From Desulfovibrio sp. MES5 (GTDB lineage Bacteria > Desulfobacterota > Desulfovibrionia > Desulfovibrionales > Desulfovibrionaceae), in the NCBI RefSeq assembly GCF_002237645.1, contig NZ_MJUZ01000041.1, positions 62,001-126,000 of the forward strand: a stretch of DNA of 64,000 nucleotides, in the 5' to 3' direction. The notes under the pieces were generated by a model. That model was not told the origin of the DNA, did no database searches, and saw only the letters and a program-made list of their open reading frames with translations. Shown piece by piece: positions 47,796 through 56,450 of this stretch (position 1 is the stretch's first letter; each line of letters begins with the position of its first letter). Position numbers and translations under genes: made by a program.

Positions 47796-48671
47796 ATGCA
47801 TATTCCCAAATCTTCTTCGTGGTTTGACGGCCTGCTGGCCGACGATTGCCCCGGCCCGGACCTGACTGTCGAAATGCTGGGCATTGGGGCGCATACCGGA
47901 GCCATGTTTTTCAGCCCCCGCCAGCAAGGCGTTATCAGCGGTGTGGAAGAAGCCGAACAGTTGCTGCTGCGCTGCGGCCTCTCTGTTACACGGCTGATCA
48001 ACAATGGCGACGTTGCCGAAGCGGACCAGGTATTTCTTGAGGCCAGGGGAAGCGCTGCGGGCCTGCACCGGGGCTGGAAGGCAAGCCAGGCGCTTATGGA
48101 ATACATGTCGGGCATTGCGCGGCGTTGCGCCTTTATGGTGGAGCGCGCCGCCGCCGTGCGCCCTGGCGTGCGGGTAGCCGTAACGCGCAAAAGTTTTCCC
48201 GGAGCCAAAGCCCTGTGCCTTGAGGCGGCAATGAACGGCGGAGCCATTATTCACCGCCAGAACCTTTCAGACTCCATCCTGGTTTTTTCACAGCATCTAC
48301 AGTTTTTCGCCAATGACAACCAGCAGACGCCCATGGAGTTTTTTGCCCGTCGCGTGCAGGACCTGCGCGCCAGCATGCCTGAAAAAAAACTCTCCGCCGA
48401 GGTGGACAACCTTGAGGACGCCCTGCTCACCGCCGCCGCCGGAATAGACATTGTTCAGTGCGAAAAATTCTCCTGCGCGGACCTGGCCGCTACTGTGGGA
48501 GCTTTGCGGGGCACGCGCCCGGACATTCTCATTCTGGCCGCAGGGGGCATTACGGGCGAAAACGCCACGGAATACGCGGCCACGGGCGTGGACGTACTCG
48601 TGACAACCTGGCCCTATTTCGGCAGACCAGCGGATATCGGGGTAGTTATGGAAGCTGACGGCGGCATGTAG
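47796..48671 (+). CDS. modD: ModD, quinolinate phosphoribosyltransferase-like protein of molybdenum loci
   Basis: A protein of 291 residues with the fold of nicotinate-nucleotide pyrophosphorylase. It opens LLADDCPGPDLTVEMLGI and has conserved CGL...INNGD, VTRKSFPGAKAL and AAGGITGENATEYAATGVDVL. ModD is usually found with molybdate transport genes and its reaction is unknown. Here it stands alone. A strong terminator follows. Confidence 0.85.
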   Translation: MHIPKSSSWFDGLLADDCPGPDLTVEMLGIGAHTGAMFFSPRQQGVISGVEEAEQLLLRCGLSVTRLINNGDVAEADQVFLEARGSAAGLHRGWKASQALMEYMSGIARRCAFMVERAAAVRPGVRVAVTRKSFPGAKALCLEAAMNGGAIIHRQNLSDSILVFSQHLQFFANDNQQTPMEFFARRVQDLRASMPEKKLSAEVDNLEDALLTAAAGIDIVQCEKFSCADLAATVGALRGTRPDILILAAGGITGENATEYAATGVDVLVTTWPYFGRPADIGVVMEADGGM

Positions 48672-49133
48672 CCGTTGCGTAGCAAAAAGCCCGCGCAAAG
48701 AGCTATCTCTTGCGCGGGCTTAATTTTTCAGCATGCCTGGCGGGCTGCACACTGCCTGGCTACGGGCAGCAATGTTGCAAAACGCGGTTCTCTCTAACCC
48801 CGCTCGCCTGGCCCCACCCGTTGCTAACCAGGTTTGCCACCCGGTTTGCCCACCCTTGCCCTACACTACCTGCCCTACCCGGCCTGACATCACCCGGCTT
48901 GTCGCGCGCTGGCAACCCTGCCTCATCGACCTGGGGAATGAAAAGGGGATTAAAACCTGCGGGCACAGCACACCGCCACATCCAGAGCCTGTCGCCTAAA
49001 ATTGCTCTGGCGACGGCAAGAGGCAGCTTTCGCCGTGAAGCCCCACGCGGCGGAGGGGCAGCAGCATTGTCGCACGTCGTGTCAGGCGTACCGTAAGCTT
49101 TGAGAATGCATTTTCTCAAAGCTTTTACCGTCT
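48672..49133. other. 462-bp spacer after modD
   Basis: It has the modD terminator and a C-rich, G-poor stretch (48798-48895). A family C hairpin, AAGCTTTGAGAA/TTCTCAAAGCTT, lies at 49094-49123. No gene is seen. Confidence 0.5.
48685..48722 (+). terminator. modD terminator
   Basis: AAGCCCGCGCAA and TTGCGCGGGCTT form a perfect 12-bp stem followed by AATTTTTC, 14 bp after the stop. Confidence 0.92.
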
Positions 49134-49628
49134 TCAGGAAGCGGCGCTCTCCCTGTGCGCGGCAGCCCTGGCCGCGATACGCAAAAACTTTTCGCCCAGT
49201 ACGCCGGGCGCGATCTTTGCCTTGGCCCCGGACGAGGTGCGCACGCTGCCCGCAAGCTCCATTGGCTCGCTGTTGTATGCGCCCCGCAAGGCTTCTTCCA
49301 TGGCCTGACGCAAAAGCTCAAAAGAAGCCTCAACTTCGGGGTAGCTGTTGTCTTCACGCCAGGGGAGCAGCAATGTGCGCGTCCAGGCATGCCCCTTGTG
49401 CGAGGGGGCTTCCAACACGTGAAAGTTTTTGGGGCAGTAGTTTGCGGCGCGTTCCAGCAAACCGGGATAGCAATAGTCCTGCCGGTCTTCCTCGGGTTTG
49501 GGAATGCGCGAAACAATGCTCACCACGGGCAGAGCCAGCGCCTTTTCGTGATCTTCAAGGTGAACGCAGTAACTGAGTACAGGCCGCAGGTTGCCGCGTT
49601 TTTTGGTTATTTTCCATTCAATCTGCAT
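49134..49628 (-). CDS. Unknown protein, third gene of the MoxR-VWA module
   Basis: A protein of 164 residues, soluble, starting MQIEWKITKKRGNLRPVLSY. The ATG at 49628 lies inside the end of the upstream VWA gene (about 11 bp overlap), so translation is probably coupled. It has scattered Cys and a C-terminal basic helix. I recognise no domain. Position and coupling suggest a partner or substrate adaptor of the MoxR/VWA pair. Confidence 0.7.
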   Translation of the reverse strand: MQIEWKITKKRGNLRPVLSYCVHLEDHEKALALPVVSIVSRIPKPEEDRQDYCYPGLLERAANYCPKNFHVLEAPSHKGHAWTRTLLLPWREDNSYPEVEASFELLRQAMEEALRGAYNSEPMELAGSVRTSSGAKAKIAPGVLGEKFLRIAARAAAHRESAAS

Positions 49629-51147
49629 GGTTTGCTCGCAAAGGCACAGGCGTGCCCGGTTGTTGGCCCGGCAAACGGGACGCATGGCCCGTCAGCGTTA
49701 CAAGTTCGCCAAAAGGCGGCGCGTCGGGCCGGGGTTCGCTGCACACCCACAGCACGGGGTAGTCTGGTTCATCAGGAAAACGGCTGCATTCAAGATCTGT
49801 AAACCAGACAAGGCAGGTGGGGCGCAGTTGCCGCTCGTCAATATGCGCGCAGACGGGGCGGTAGTCCGTGCCGCCGCCGCCAACGGGCGTCAGGCTTGAG
49901 GGCATGCTCATGCGGTCAAAGGTCATTTCGCCCTGAATTTTTGTATCGTGGAACAGCACGGTGAGCATGGTGTCATAGGCATCCAGCACAGAAAACAGCT
50001 CGGAGCAGAACAGCGACAGGGCCGCCTCATCCACGGAGCCGGAACAGTCCACGGCCAGAACCACATGGGGCAGGCGCGCCTCGCGCCGGGCTGGCAGATA
50101 GATATGCTGGTACAGGTAGCGCCTGTTGGGTGTGGACCACGCATAGTCATTGTCCGCGCACTGCTCAAGAAAGCGCCGCAGGAGTTCGCGCCAGTCCAGT
50201 TCCGGGCGGCGCTCCCTTTTGAGCAGCCGCGTGAAGCCCGCAGGCAGGCTGCCCATATGTCTGGCCCGCTGCACCGCTTGCGAAAGGGCCACGTCGGCCT
50301 CCTGCTCCATCAATTTCAGGGCGTGCTCGTTCTCCAGACCCTGCAAGTCGGGGTGGTCGCGCACCTCGCCGGTAAAAGAGGTTTTGCCCTCCCCTTTTAC
50401 CGGAGCACCCGATTTTTTGTTTTTTGCTGCCTTTGTGCCGGCCTGGGCCTGATCTTCTCCATCCTGTCCGGGATGTTCTTTTTTGCCGCCCTGAGAGCGC
50501 GCGGCGCTTTTGCCGCCCAACTCCTTGCCGCCGTCAAAATTCATGGCCCCCGCGCCCGCTTCATCCTGACCGTCCGCACGGGCGGAATCATTGTCGGCCT
50601 CGCCTTTGGAGGCGCTTTCCTGAAGGGCCGCAAGGGCCTCATAAATATCATCCGCAGACATGCCCGCGTAGGTTGGGTCGTGCGCAAAGCCCTCTGGCAG
50701 GTCAAAGCCCGCTTCAAGCAGAATATGGTTTATGGCCAGATCGCAGGCGCGGTTCCACAATTTTTCTTCACGGCTCTTGCGGCGCAGATGATGCCCAAAG
50801 GCCAGATGCATAACTTCGTGAGCCTGGGCCGCCACAAGTTTGGCCTCTGGCAGGGTGGCCGCGTATGCAGGATTGAAACCCAGGTTTTTGCCGTCCGTCC
50901 ACATGTCCGCGCAGCTCGTGTCTTCCTTGAAGCGCAGGCGCAGGGCCAGGGAACCGAAAAAAGGATGATCCAGCACAAGGGCCGTTCTGGCTTTTTTCAT
51001 GGCAAGGGCAGCCTTGCCAGAGAGCGCTTCCGGCCCGGCAGAGGCGGGCGCGGCCGGGCAGGCAGCGACTGCGGCTGGGGCAGGGGCTTCCGGCCCGGGA
51101 TCAGCAGGCCCGGACTCAAGGTTTACGGCACTGGCGTCTTGCTTCAT
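49618..51147 (-). CDS. VWA-like metallopeptidase (DUF2201 type)
   Basis: A protein of 509 residues. An N-terminal putative metallopeptidase domain has an HExxH motif (AAQAHEVMHLAFGHH). A long charged, low-complexity linker (about 195-275) follows. A C-terminal VWA-like domain opens VVLAVDCSGSVDEAALS, which fits a DxSxS metal site, and has GGGGTDYRPV. Proteins of this type pair with MoxR ATPases, which act as chaperones that load or activate partners. The gene starts 3 bp after the MoxR stop. Confidence 0.88.
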   Translation of the reverse strand: MKQDASAVNLESGPADPGPEAPAPAAVAACPAAPASAGPEALSGKAALAMKKARTALVLDHPFFGSLALRLRFKEDTSCADMWTDGKNLGFNPAYAATLPEAKLVAAQAHEVMHLAFGHHLRRKSREEKLWNRACDLAINHILLEAGFDLPEGFAHDPTYAGMSADDIYEALAALQESASKGEADNDSARADGQDEAGAGAMNFDGGKELGGKSAARSQGGKKEHPGQDGEDQAQAGTKAAKNKKSGAPVKGEGKTSFTGEVRDHPDLQGLENEHALKLMEQEADVALSQAVQRARHMGSLPAGFTRLLKRERRPELDWRELLRRFLEQCADNDYAWSTPNRRYLYQHIYLPARREARLPHVVLAVDCSGSVDEAALSLFCSELFSVLDAYDTMLTVLFHDTKIQGEMTFDRMSMPSSLTPVGGGGTDYRPVCAHIDERQLRPTCLVWFTDLECSRFPDEPDYPVLWVCSEPRPDAPPFGELVTLTGHASRLPGQQPGTPVPLRANHAD

Positions 51148-51150
51148 GAC

Positions 51151-52143
51151 CTACATCAGCACTTCGGCATTTTTTTCTGCCCAGCGTGAAAAGGCCTCGG
51201 AGTGCACGAGGTCCGTATCCTGACACACGGCGTCGCGCATGAGCAATACGCCGAATTCCGAAGGCAGGCGTTCGGCATAGGCCGTCAGCGCTTCGATGGT
51301 TTCTGTGCTGGCCCTGAGGCTCAAGGCCTCGCACATGGCGTAGAGGGCGGCGGGCTCAAGGGGAACCATGGCTGAAGCCGGAGCGGCCAGCACTTCATCC
51401 ACCGTGGGCAGTTCGCGCCATACGGAAAGAAAGCCCATAAATTCCGCAGCGCCAGCCGAACCCACCGTGCCCTGAAACAGTTCGTACTCCACATCGGCGT
51501 CGGGCCGGGCATCAAGAATGCGCGACACAAACTCCCAGGAGCGCGGCGAAGCAAAGGCCTTTTCCGCCTTCTGCGGGTCAAAATCGTGCAATAAACGGGG
51601 TCGAAAGCGCAAAAACGCGCAAACTTCAGCGCGTATGCCAGCCCCCTGCGCCCAGGAGAGCCAGTCGTCCAGATGGGCGTCGCACTCCAGGTGCACCAGA
51701 CGGTTGGCCAGGGCCGACGGCATGCGGTACGACACGGCCTTGTCCTTTTCCCTGTTGCCCGCCGCCACGATGGACCAGCCGTCGGGCAGGCGGTACTCAC
51801 CAATGGCGCGGTCAAGAATGAGCTGGTAGCAGGCGGCCTGCACCAAAGGGGGCGCGGCGTTGAGTTCATCCAGAAAAATAATGCCCTCTTCCGGGTCCGA
51901 AGGCGTGGGCAGAAAGGCTGGCGGGCACCACACCGAAAGCCCTTGATCGGTAATGCGCGGCAGCCCGCGCAGATCGACAGGATCAAGCAATACGGCGCGA
52001 ATGTCGCGCAGGGCCAACCCCCTGGCCTGGGCCACCTGGGCTACTATCTGGCTTTTGCCTACCCCCGGCGCGCCCCAGATGAAAACCGGCTGCCGGATGG
52101 AAAGAAGAGAGTTCAGGGCTGAGACTATTTGCGAAGGAGTCAT
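51151..52143 (-). CDS. MoxR-type AAA+ ATPase
   Basis: A protein of 330 residues with Walker A GAPGVGKS near residue 25, Walker B GIIFLDEL and the sensor region AAGNREKDKAVSYRMP. It is the first gene of a three-gene operon with the VWA metallopeptidase and an unknown protein. MoxR ATPases are thought to remodel or mature target enzymes together with VWA proteins. The target here is not evident from neighbours. Confidence 0.92.
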   Translation of the reverse strand: MTPSQIVSALNSLLSIRQPVFIWGAPGVGKSQIVAQVAQARGLALRDIRAVLLDPVDLRGLPRITDQGLSVWCPPAFLPTPSDPEEGIIFLDELNAAPPLVQAACYQLILDRAIGEYRLPDGWSIVAAGNREKDKAVSYRMPSALANRLVHLECDAHLDDWLSWAQGAGIRAEVCAFLRFRPRLLHDFDPQKAEKAFASPRSWEFVSRILDARPDADVEYELFQGTVGSAGAAEFMGFLSVWRELPTVDEVLAAPASAMVPLEPAALYAMCEALSLRASTETIEALTAYAERLPSEFGVLLMRDAVCQDTDLVHSEAFSRWAEKNAEVLM

Positions 52144-52318
52144 GATAATCCTGTGTGCATTTCAGACAGATGGTTAAGAATGCCTGCACACTGCCCTATA
52201 TGAAAATGAAAGTCAATGTCACAGAACTGCGATGCGAGCACTCCCACTGGGCAATCGTCCGGCGACTGCGAAGGCAAGCCCCCCGCTCCGCTGGTGCTGC
52301 GCTAAAGCAAACATTTTT

Positions 52319-52468
52319 GAGATGGTGTGATGCCGGACGACGCGACCTCTGAAAGCACCGCTCCGGGTCAGCAAGCTCTTTGCGATATACCAAGATTTGA
52401 TAAGAATTTTAGGGGGTGGGGGCGTGGGAGAGGGACCCTTTTGCAAAAGGGTCCCTCTCCCACAAAAA
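52319..52468 (+). repeat. Repeat family B, copy 4, with a 40-bp perfect palindrome
   Basis: The leader GAGATGGTGTGATGCCGG leads to AAGAATTTTAGGGGGTGGGG. The core at 52424-52463 (GTGGGAGAGGGACCCTTTTG and its exact complement) has two 20-base arms with no loop. It lies 40 bp after the stop of the EamA transporter gene. Confidence 0.9.
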
Positions 52469-52502
52469 CTCCGAGCCTGGCCCGCACATCTTTTGCACGA
52501 CA

Positions 52503-53438
52503 CTACCGACTGCCCTGTCCCCGCCGCTGCAGGGACTCTGCTTTTCTTCGCACGCCGAACTGCCGGATTTCGGACACCACAAGGCCCGCCAGGGTCAGGG
52601 CTGTGCCCAATGCCGCCATCCAGGTTATGCGCTCTTGCAGTATGAGGGCGGCGGTAATGACCGTCACTACCGGCACAAGATAAATATACACGCTGCTCTG
52701 CACCGCTCCCAGCCGCTTGATGGCGAACGTCCAGGCCACAAAGCACAGGGCCGACGCGCCGAGGCCCAAAAAGACCACGTTGCTCCAGTTCACGACAGCG
52801 CCAAACCGGGCAAGATCCCAGTGAAAATTCATGAAAGGCAGGCAGGGAAGCATGAACAGCAGTCCGTAGAAAAAACAGCGCCGCGTCACCTGAAGGCTTT
52901 TGTAGCCAAGGGCCAGAATCTTGCGGGTAAGTATGGAGTAAAAAGACCAGGCCAGCCCTGCCAGCACTGCCAGCAGGTCTCCAATGGGATTAAGCTGCAA
53001 CTGCGTGCTGCCGCTGAAGCTTATGAGGCCAATGCCCGCAATGGCCGCCGCGAAGCCAAGAAAGAAGTTGAGGCCAGGTTTTTCAGCCTTCAGCAGCCAG
53101 AAAGACAGCAAGGCCGTGAAAAACGGCGACACGCCCACAATAACGCCTACATTGGATGCGAACGTGTGGGTAAGGGCGATATTTTCCAGCAGAAAATACA
53201 ACGTTACGCCAGCGAGCCCCGCTCCGGCGAACAGCCACTCCTGCTTGCGCTCCGTAAGCCGCAACGCATGCGGGCAGGCCAGCCACAGGGCCGCAAAACC
53301 CAGGGCAAAACGGAAAAAAAGTATCTCGATGGGGCTGAAGTCACGCAACAGCACCTTGGTCGAAATAAACGTGGTGCCCCATACAAGAGTGCAGAACAGG
53401 GCCGCAAGATGGCCGGGCAGTTTTTTACTATCAGACAT
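52503..53438 (-). CDS. EamA-family (drug/metabolite) transporter
   Basis: A protein of 311 residues with ten predicted membrane helices in two EamA repeats. The first begins LAALFCTLVWGTTFISTKVLL and the second DLLAVLAGLAWSFYSILTRK. The C-terminal tail is basic. Members export amino acids or other metabolites. No specific substrate can be assigned. Confidence 0.9.
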   Translation of the reverse strand: MSDSKKLPGHLAALFCTLVWGTTFISTKVLLRDFSPIEILFFRFALGFAALWLACPHALRLTERKQEWLFAGAGLAGVTLYFLLENIALTHTFASNVGVIVGVSPFFTALLSFWLLKAEKPGLNFFLGFAAAIAGIGLISFSGSTQLQLNPIGDLLAVLAGLAWSFYSILTRKILALGYKSLQVTRRCFFYGLLFMLPCLPFMNFHWDLARFGAVVNWSNVVFLGLGASALCFVAWTFAIKRLGAVQSSVYIYLVPVVTVITAALILQERITWMAALGTALTLAGLVVSEIRQFGVRRKAESLQRRGQGSR

Positions 53439-53849
53439 AAGACCGTAACTGTTGGAGGATACCCGTCATAAAGGCGCTGCAATCTCCCGCCGCGCAGCAT
53501 TGTCTGCGTCAGGGAAGCCACAGCCCGCCCCGGTAGCGCGCAATGACGCGCTACCGGGGCGGGCCGGTCAGTGCCATGTCCTTGCCATATCCCCAGGCTT
53601 GCAATAAGGCTGCCTGCAAAAGCTGCCCCTGAAGCGGATTACCGCTGAGGATACGCATCCCAAAGGCCGCAATTCACCCGCTGCAACGCGCGCCGGCGCA
53701 GACAGACTGCACTTGCGGCGGGCGCTCACGCGGTTGTCGGAACAATTTCACGCGCAGACGTCAGGCGACCAAGGAGCCGTACGGCTGGCGTCCAGAAGCC
53801 TTATGGCTGCCACAGCATCGCCTGTGACCATGCCCGACGCTGCGAAAAA
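53439..53849. other. 411-bp spacer between ddl and the EamA gene
   Basis: It holds the hairpin at 53523-53564 and a stretch (53690-53800) that resembles 17000-17140. No gene is seen. Confidence 0.45.
53523..53564. other. 18-bp perfect GC-rich hairpin
   Basis: GCCCGCCCCGGTAGCGCG pairs exactly with its complement around CAATGA. No T-run follows on either strand. It lies about 85 bp upstream of the EamA start and 285 bp after the ddl stop. Confidence 0.65.
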
Positions 53850-54764
53850 CTATTTTTTGGCGCAGTCCGCCAGGCCCAGTTCCATAAGGCGCTCAAGCAA
53901 CTGGCCAAAATCCAGCCCTATGGTTCTGGCTTCACGCGGCACAAGGCTGGTCGCGGTCATGCCGGGCAGCGTATTGACCTCCAGAAGCGTGAGGCTTTCA
54001 TCCGGGCCAAGGATGAAGTCTGCCCGGCTGTAGCCCCTGAGGCCAAGCGCCTTGTGCGCGGCCAGGGTCAGCTCCTGCACGCGAACCGTAATCTCGTCGC
54101 CGATGGGCGCAGGGCATATTTCGCGTGCGCCGTCCTGCGCGTACTTGCTTTCGTAGTCGAAAAAATCGCCAGCCACAGGCTCGATAAGAATGGGGGGCAA
54201 AGGCTCGTCGCCCAGGATGCCGCACGTCACTTCCTTGCCATGCAGCACTGGCTCCATAATGACCTCTTCACCGGCAGCGAATATCTGGCCCATGACGTCG
54301 TCAAGCTCGGCGCGGTTGGCGGCGCGGCCAAGCCGCAGTGAAGACCCGCCGGTATTGCTTTTGACAAAAAGAGGATACGGCAGGCGCGGCTGCCAGCCCT
54401 TTTCGGGCGGCACGGGCACAAATTCCCAGTCGGCGGTGGGCAGGCCAGCAAGGAGGAACAGCTGCTTGGCCGCGCACTTGTTGAGCGCCAGAAAAGAACC
54501 CGCCGGGCCGGAGCCCTGATAGGGGCAGTCCACGCGCTCAAGCATGGCCTGCACAAGACCGTCCTCACCCGGCGCGCCGTGCAGGTTGATGAGGGCGAAA
54601 TCATGCTTTCTGGCTTCATCCAGCAAGCGGTTGAAGTCGGCAAGAAGGTCAAAAAAAGTGACTTGATGGCCGCGCGCTTCCAGGGCCGGAACCATGGCCC
54701 GCGCGCCGTTCAGTGAAACCTGACGTTCAGGGGACCAACCGCCCGCAATCAAAAGAATCTTCAT
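53850..54764 (-). CDS. ddl: D-alanine--D-alanine ligase
   Basis: A protein of 304 residues with the N-terminal motif LLIAGGWSPERQVSLNGA, HGAPGEDG and the ATP-grasp segments (PLFVKSNTGGSSLRL). The C-terminal LLEVNTLPGMT holds metal ligands. It joins two D-alanines for peptidoglycan. The ATG at 54764 overlaps the end of the HD-domain gene by 38 bp, so the two are translationally linked. Confidence 0.95.
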   Translation of the reverse strand: MKILLIAGGWSPERQVSLNGARAMVPALEARGHQVTFFDLLADFNRLLDEARKHDFALINLHGAPGEDGLVQAMLERVDCPYQGSGPAGSFLALNKCAAKQLFLLAGLPTADWEFVPVPPEKGWQPRLPYPLFVKSNTGGSSLRLGRAANRAELDDVMGQIFAAGEEVIMEPVLHGKEVTCGILGDEPLPPILIEPVAGDFFDYESKYAQDGAREICPAPIGDEITVRVQELTLAAHKALGLRGYSRADFILGPDESLTLLEVNTLPGMTATSLVPREARTIGLDFGQLLERLMELGLADCAKK

Positions 54765-55383
54765 ACAGAGTCCACCCCAACTGCGCCGAGAGCGCGCTTT
54801 CAATATTTTTTCCCTGACGGAAGGCGGCGTAAATTCCTTCACGGGCAGCCTCGCTGTGGCCATAGCGACCCAGCAGGTCGTCGTACCGCTCCTCCAGGCT
54901 GACGCAGGCATCATGCCTGACCCTTTTGTCAGCATACATCACGAAAAATGGCAGAGCGCAGATGCTGCTTCCTTCAGGAAGCGGCCACGGCCACCAGACA
55001 TGCATCATAACGCCCTGAGCGATGGCGTAATTGCCGGTTTCTGCCACTGTCCAGGCAGCGCCCACCTGGGCATGGCTGCCGCCGTGGCGCACGCAATAGG
55101 TCTTGGCTATGTCGTGCAGCAAGCCTCCGGCGCGGACTTCATCCACATTGACGCCAAATCCGAGATCTGCGGCTCTGGCAGCCAGAGACGTGGCAATGTG
55201 GGCCACCAGCAAGGAATGCCGCCGGATGTTAGGCAGCATGTCGTATTTGTCCCAAAGGGCGAAACAGGCCTCATCACCGGGAACGGTGTTCGCCTGCCGC
55301 CCCAGGCCGGGCAACCGTGGAAGATCGGCCAGAGGACGTGACGTCCCTGCCGTGGAGGAGTCGGACCGCGATGTGCACTTCAT
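54727..55383 (-). CDS. HD-domain phosphohydrolase-like protein
   Basis: A protein of 218 residues with the metal-binding HD pattern RRHSLLVAHIATSLA then GGLLHDIAKTYC. It has no signal or membrane segment. It resembles small HD hydrolases that act on nucleotides or other phosphate esters. The overlap with ddl suggests co-regulation with wall synthesis. The start is uncertain; the N-terminal 35 residues look poorly conserved, so a later start is possible. Confidence 0.85.
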   Translation of the reverse strand: MKCTSRSDSSTAGTSRPLADLPRLPGLGRQANTVPGDEACFALWDKYDMLPNIRRHSLLVAHIATSLAARAADLGFGVNVDEVRAGGLLHDIAKTYCVRHGGSHAQVGAAWTVAETGNYAIAQGVMMHVWWPWPLPEGSSICALPFFVMYADKRVRHDACVSLEERYDDLLGRYGHSEAAREGIYAAFRQGKNIESALSAQLGWTLYEDSFDCGRLVP

Positions 55384-55463
55384 GTCGAAAGTATGCCACC
55401 CGATGGGCGCGATGGCAAGAAAAGCTGCGGGGAACGTGCGTTCCTGACGTGCGCCCGCCTGGA

Positions 55464-55610
55464 CCAGATTCCCACTGAACCATGTGATATTTCAATTTTC
55501 CATTCTGCCGAAACATGTGATCTTCGGCTGACTCCGCACCCCGTAGCGCCACGCTGCTCACGCGCGCAGCGCTGGAGCATTTACCCTTGTTCAAAGGTAA
55601 AGTGCCCCAA
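55464..55610 (-). repeat. Repeat family A, copy 5
   Basis: It begins CCAGATTCCC. The hairpin has TCTGCCGAAAC and CTTCGGCTGA arms (imperfect), and it ends GGTAAAGTGCCCC. Confidence 0.75.
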
Positions 55611-56024
55611 AAAAACGTGCGTCCGGCGCTCGCTAGAACGCCGGACGATTTGCGGGCACACTTACCGCAAATACCCACTTCATGCCCATGTCCGGCTTGC
55701 GCCGACGCGATGGAGAATGAACGGGCCGGAGCCGGGCACAGCCCGGCATCGTGGCTTTGGCATTTCTGCAAACAAGAGTGTTCCAGAGATGTTCCTGTTG
55801 ACGGGACAGGCAGCCACGCATGGGGCAAAGCCCCATATCTTGTTTATCGACTGATGAAAGAATTCCTTGAGAGAAACCGGCGCCCTTGAACAGGGTTACC
55901 TTTATGAATATATGTTTTCAAATATCATGTCACGCCTTTTGAGGCGCTTCAGCGAGAACAAAACGCGCATGTCAGCGTGGAGCCGCGTGCCGAGCAGGCC
56001 GGGGAAATTCTACCCTACTCTGCT

Positions 56025-56174
56025 CCGGATCAGATCCCCATGAAATACTTCACAGTTCGATTTGTCATTCTGCTGAAGAATACGATTTCCAGCAGAATTC
56101 ACGTCACGCTATGGCGCGCTGCGCTCTTGTCAGCGTCAGGACATTTGACCTTTTTCAAAGGGAAAATGCGCTAT
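56025..56174 (-). repeat. Repeat family A, copy 6
   Basis: It begins CCGGATCAGATCC. The hairpin arms TTCTGCTG and CAGCAGAA are perfect, and it ends GGGAAAATGCGCTA. Confidence 0.8.
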
Positions 56175-56450
56175 TTTCCATATTGCCATGGTCAGATCAT
56201 TGCCGCAGCGTTGCGGCTTGCGGGCGACGTTTTTATTGTTTGCGCCGCGCTCGCAGTGATCCGGCAGTGAACACGGCTTCCGTCCGCTCCTGGGGGCGCT
56301 GCCGTCGTTCATCCGCCTCTGCGCCATTGGCGTCCGTTCAGGCAGCAGGCGGAGGATATAAGGGCGACACGGCTTTGGGAGCCTTGGCTCCAGAAATACG
56401 GATGCCGCGCCAGCCCCTATGAAAGACGGCTATTCGGGCAGCGAAAGAGC

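Larger units (their letters stand above)
55384..56450. other. 1067-bp spacer with two repeat A copies, no gene recognised
   Basis: Repeat A copies at 55464-55610 and 56025-56174 lie in the same orientation and bracket about 415 bp. The bracketed DNA has open frames but no start with a ribosome site and no domain I recognise. Confidence 0.55.

Noticed and set aside
22996-52468. Repeat B as ordinary intrinsic terminators
   Set aside because: The stems are strong, but no T-run follows, and sequence beyond the stem is conserved between copies.
55611-56024. Composite mobile element bounded by two repeat A copies
   Set aside because: The bracketed 415 bp has no transposase or cargo gene, so two independent insertions are as likely.
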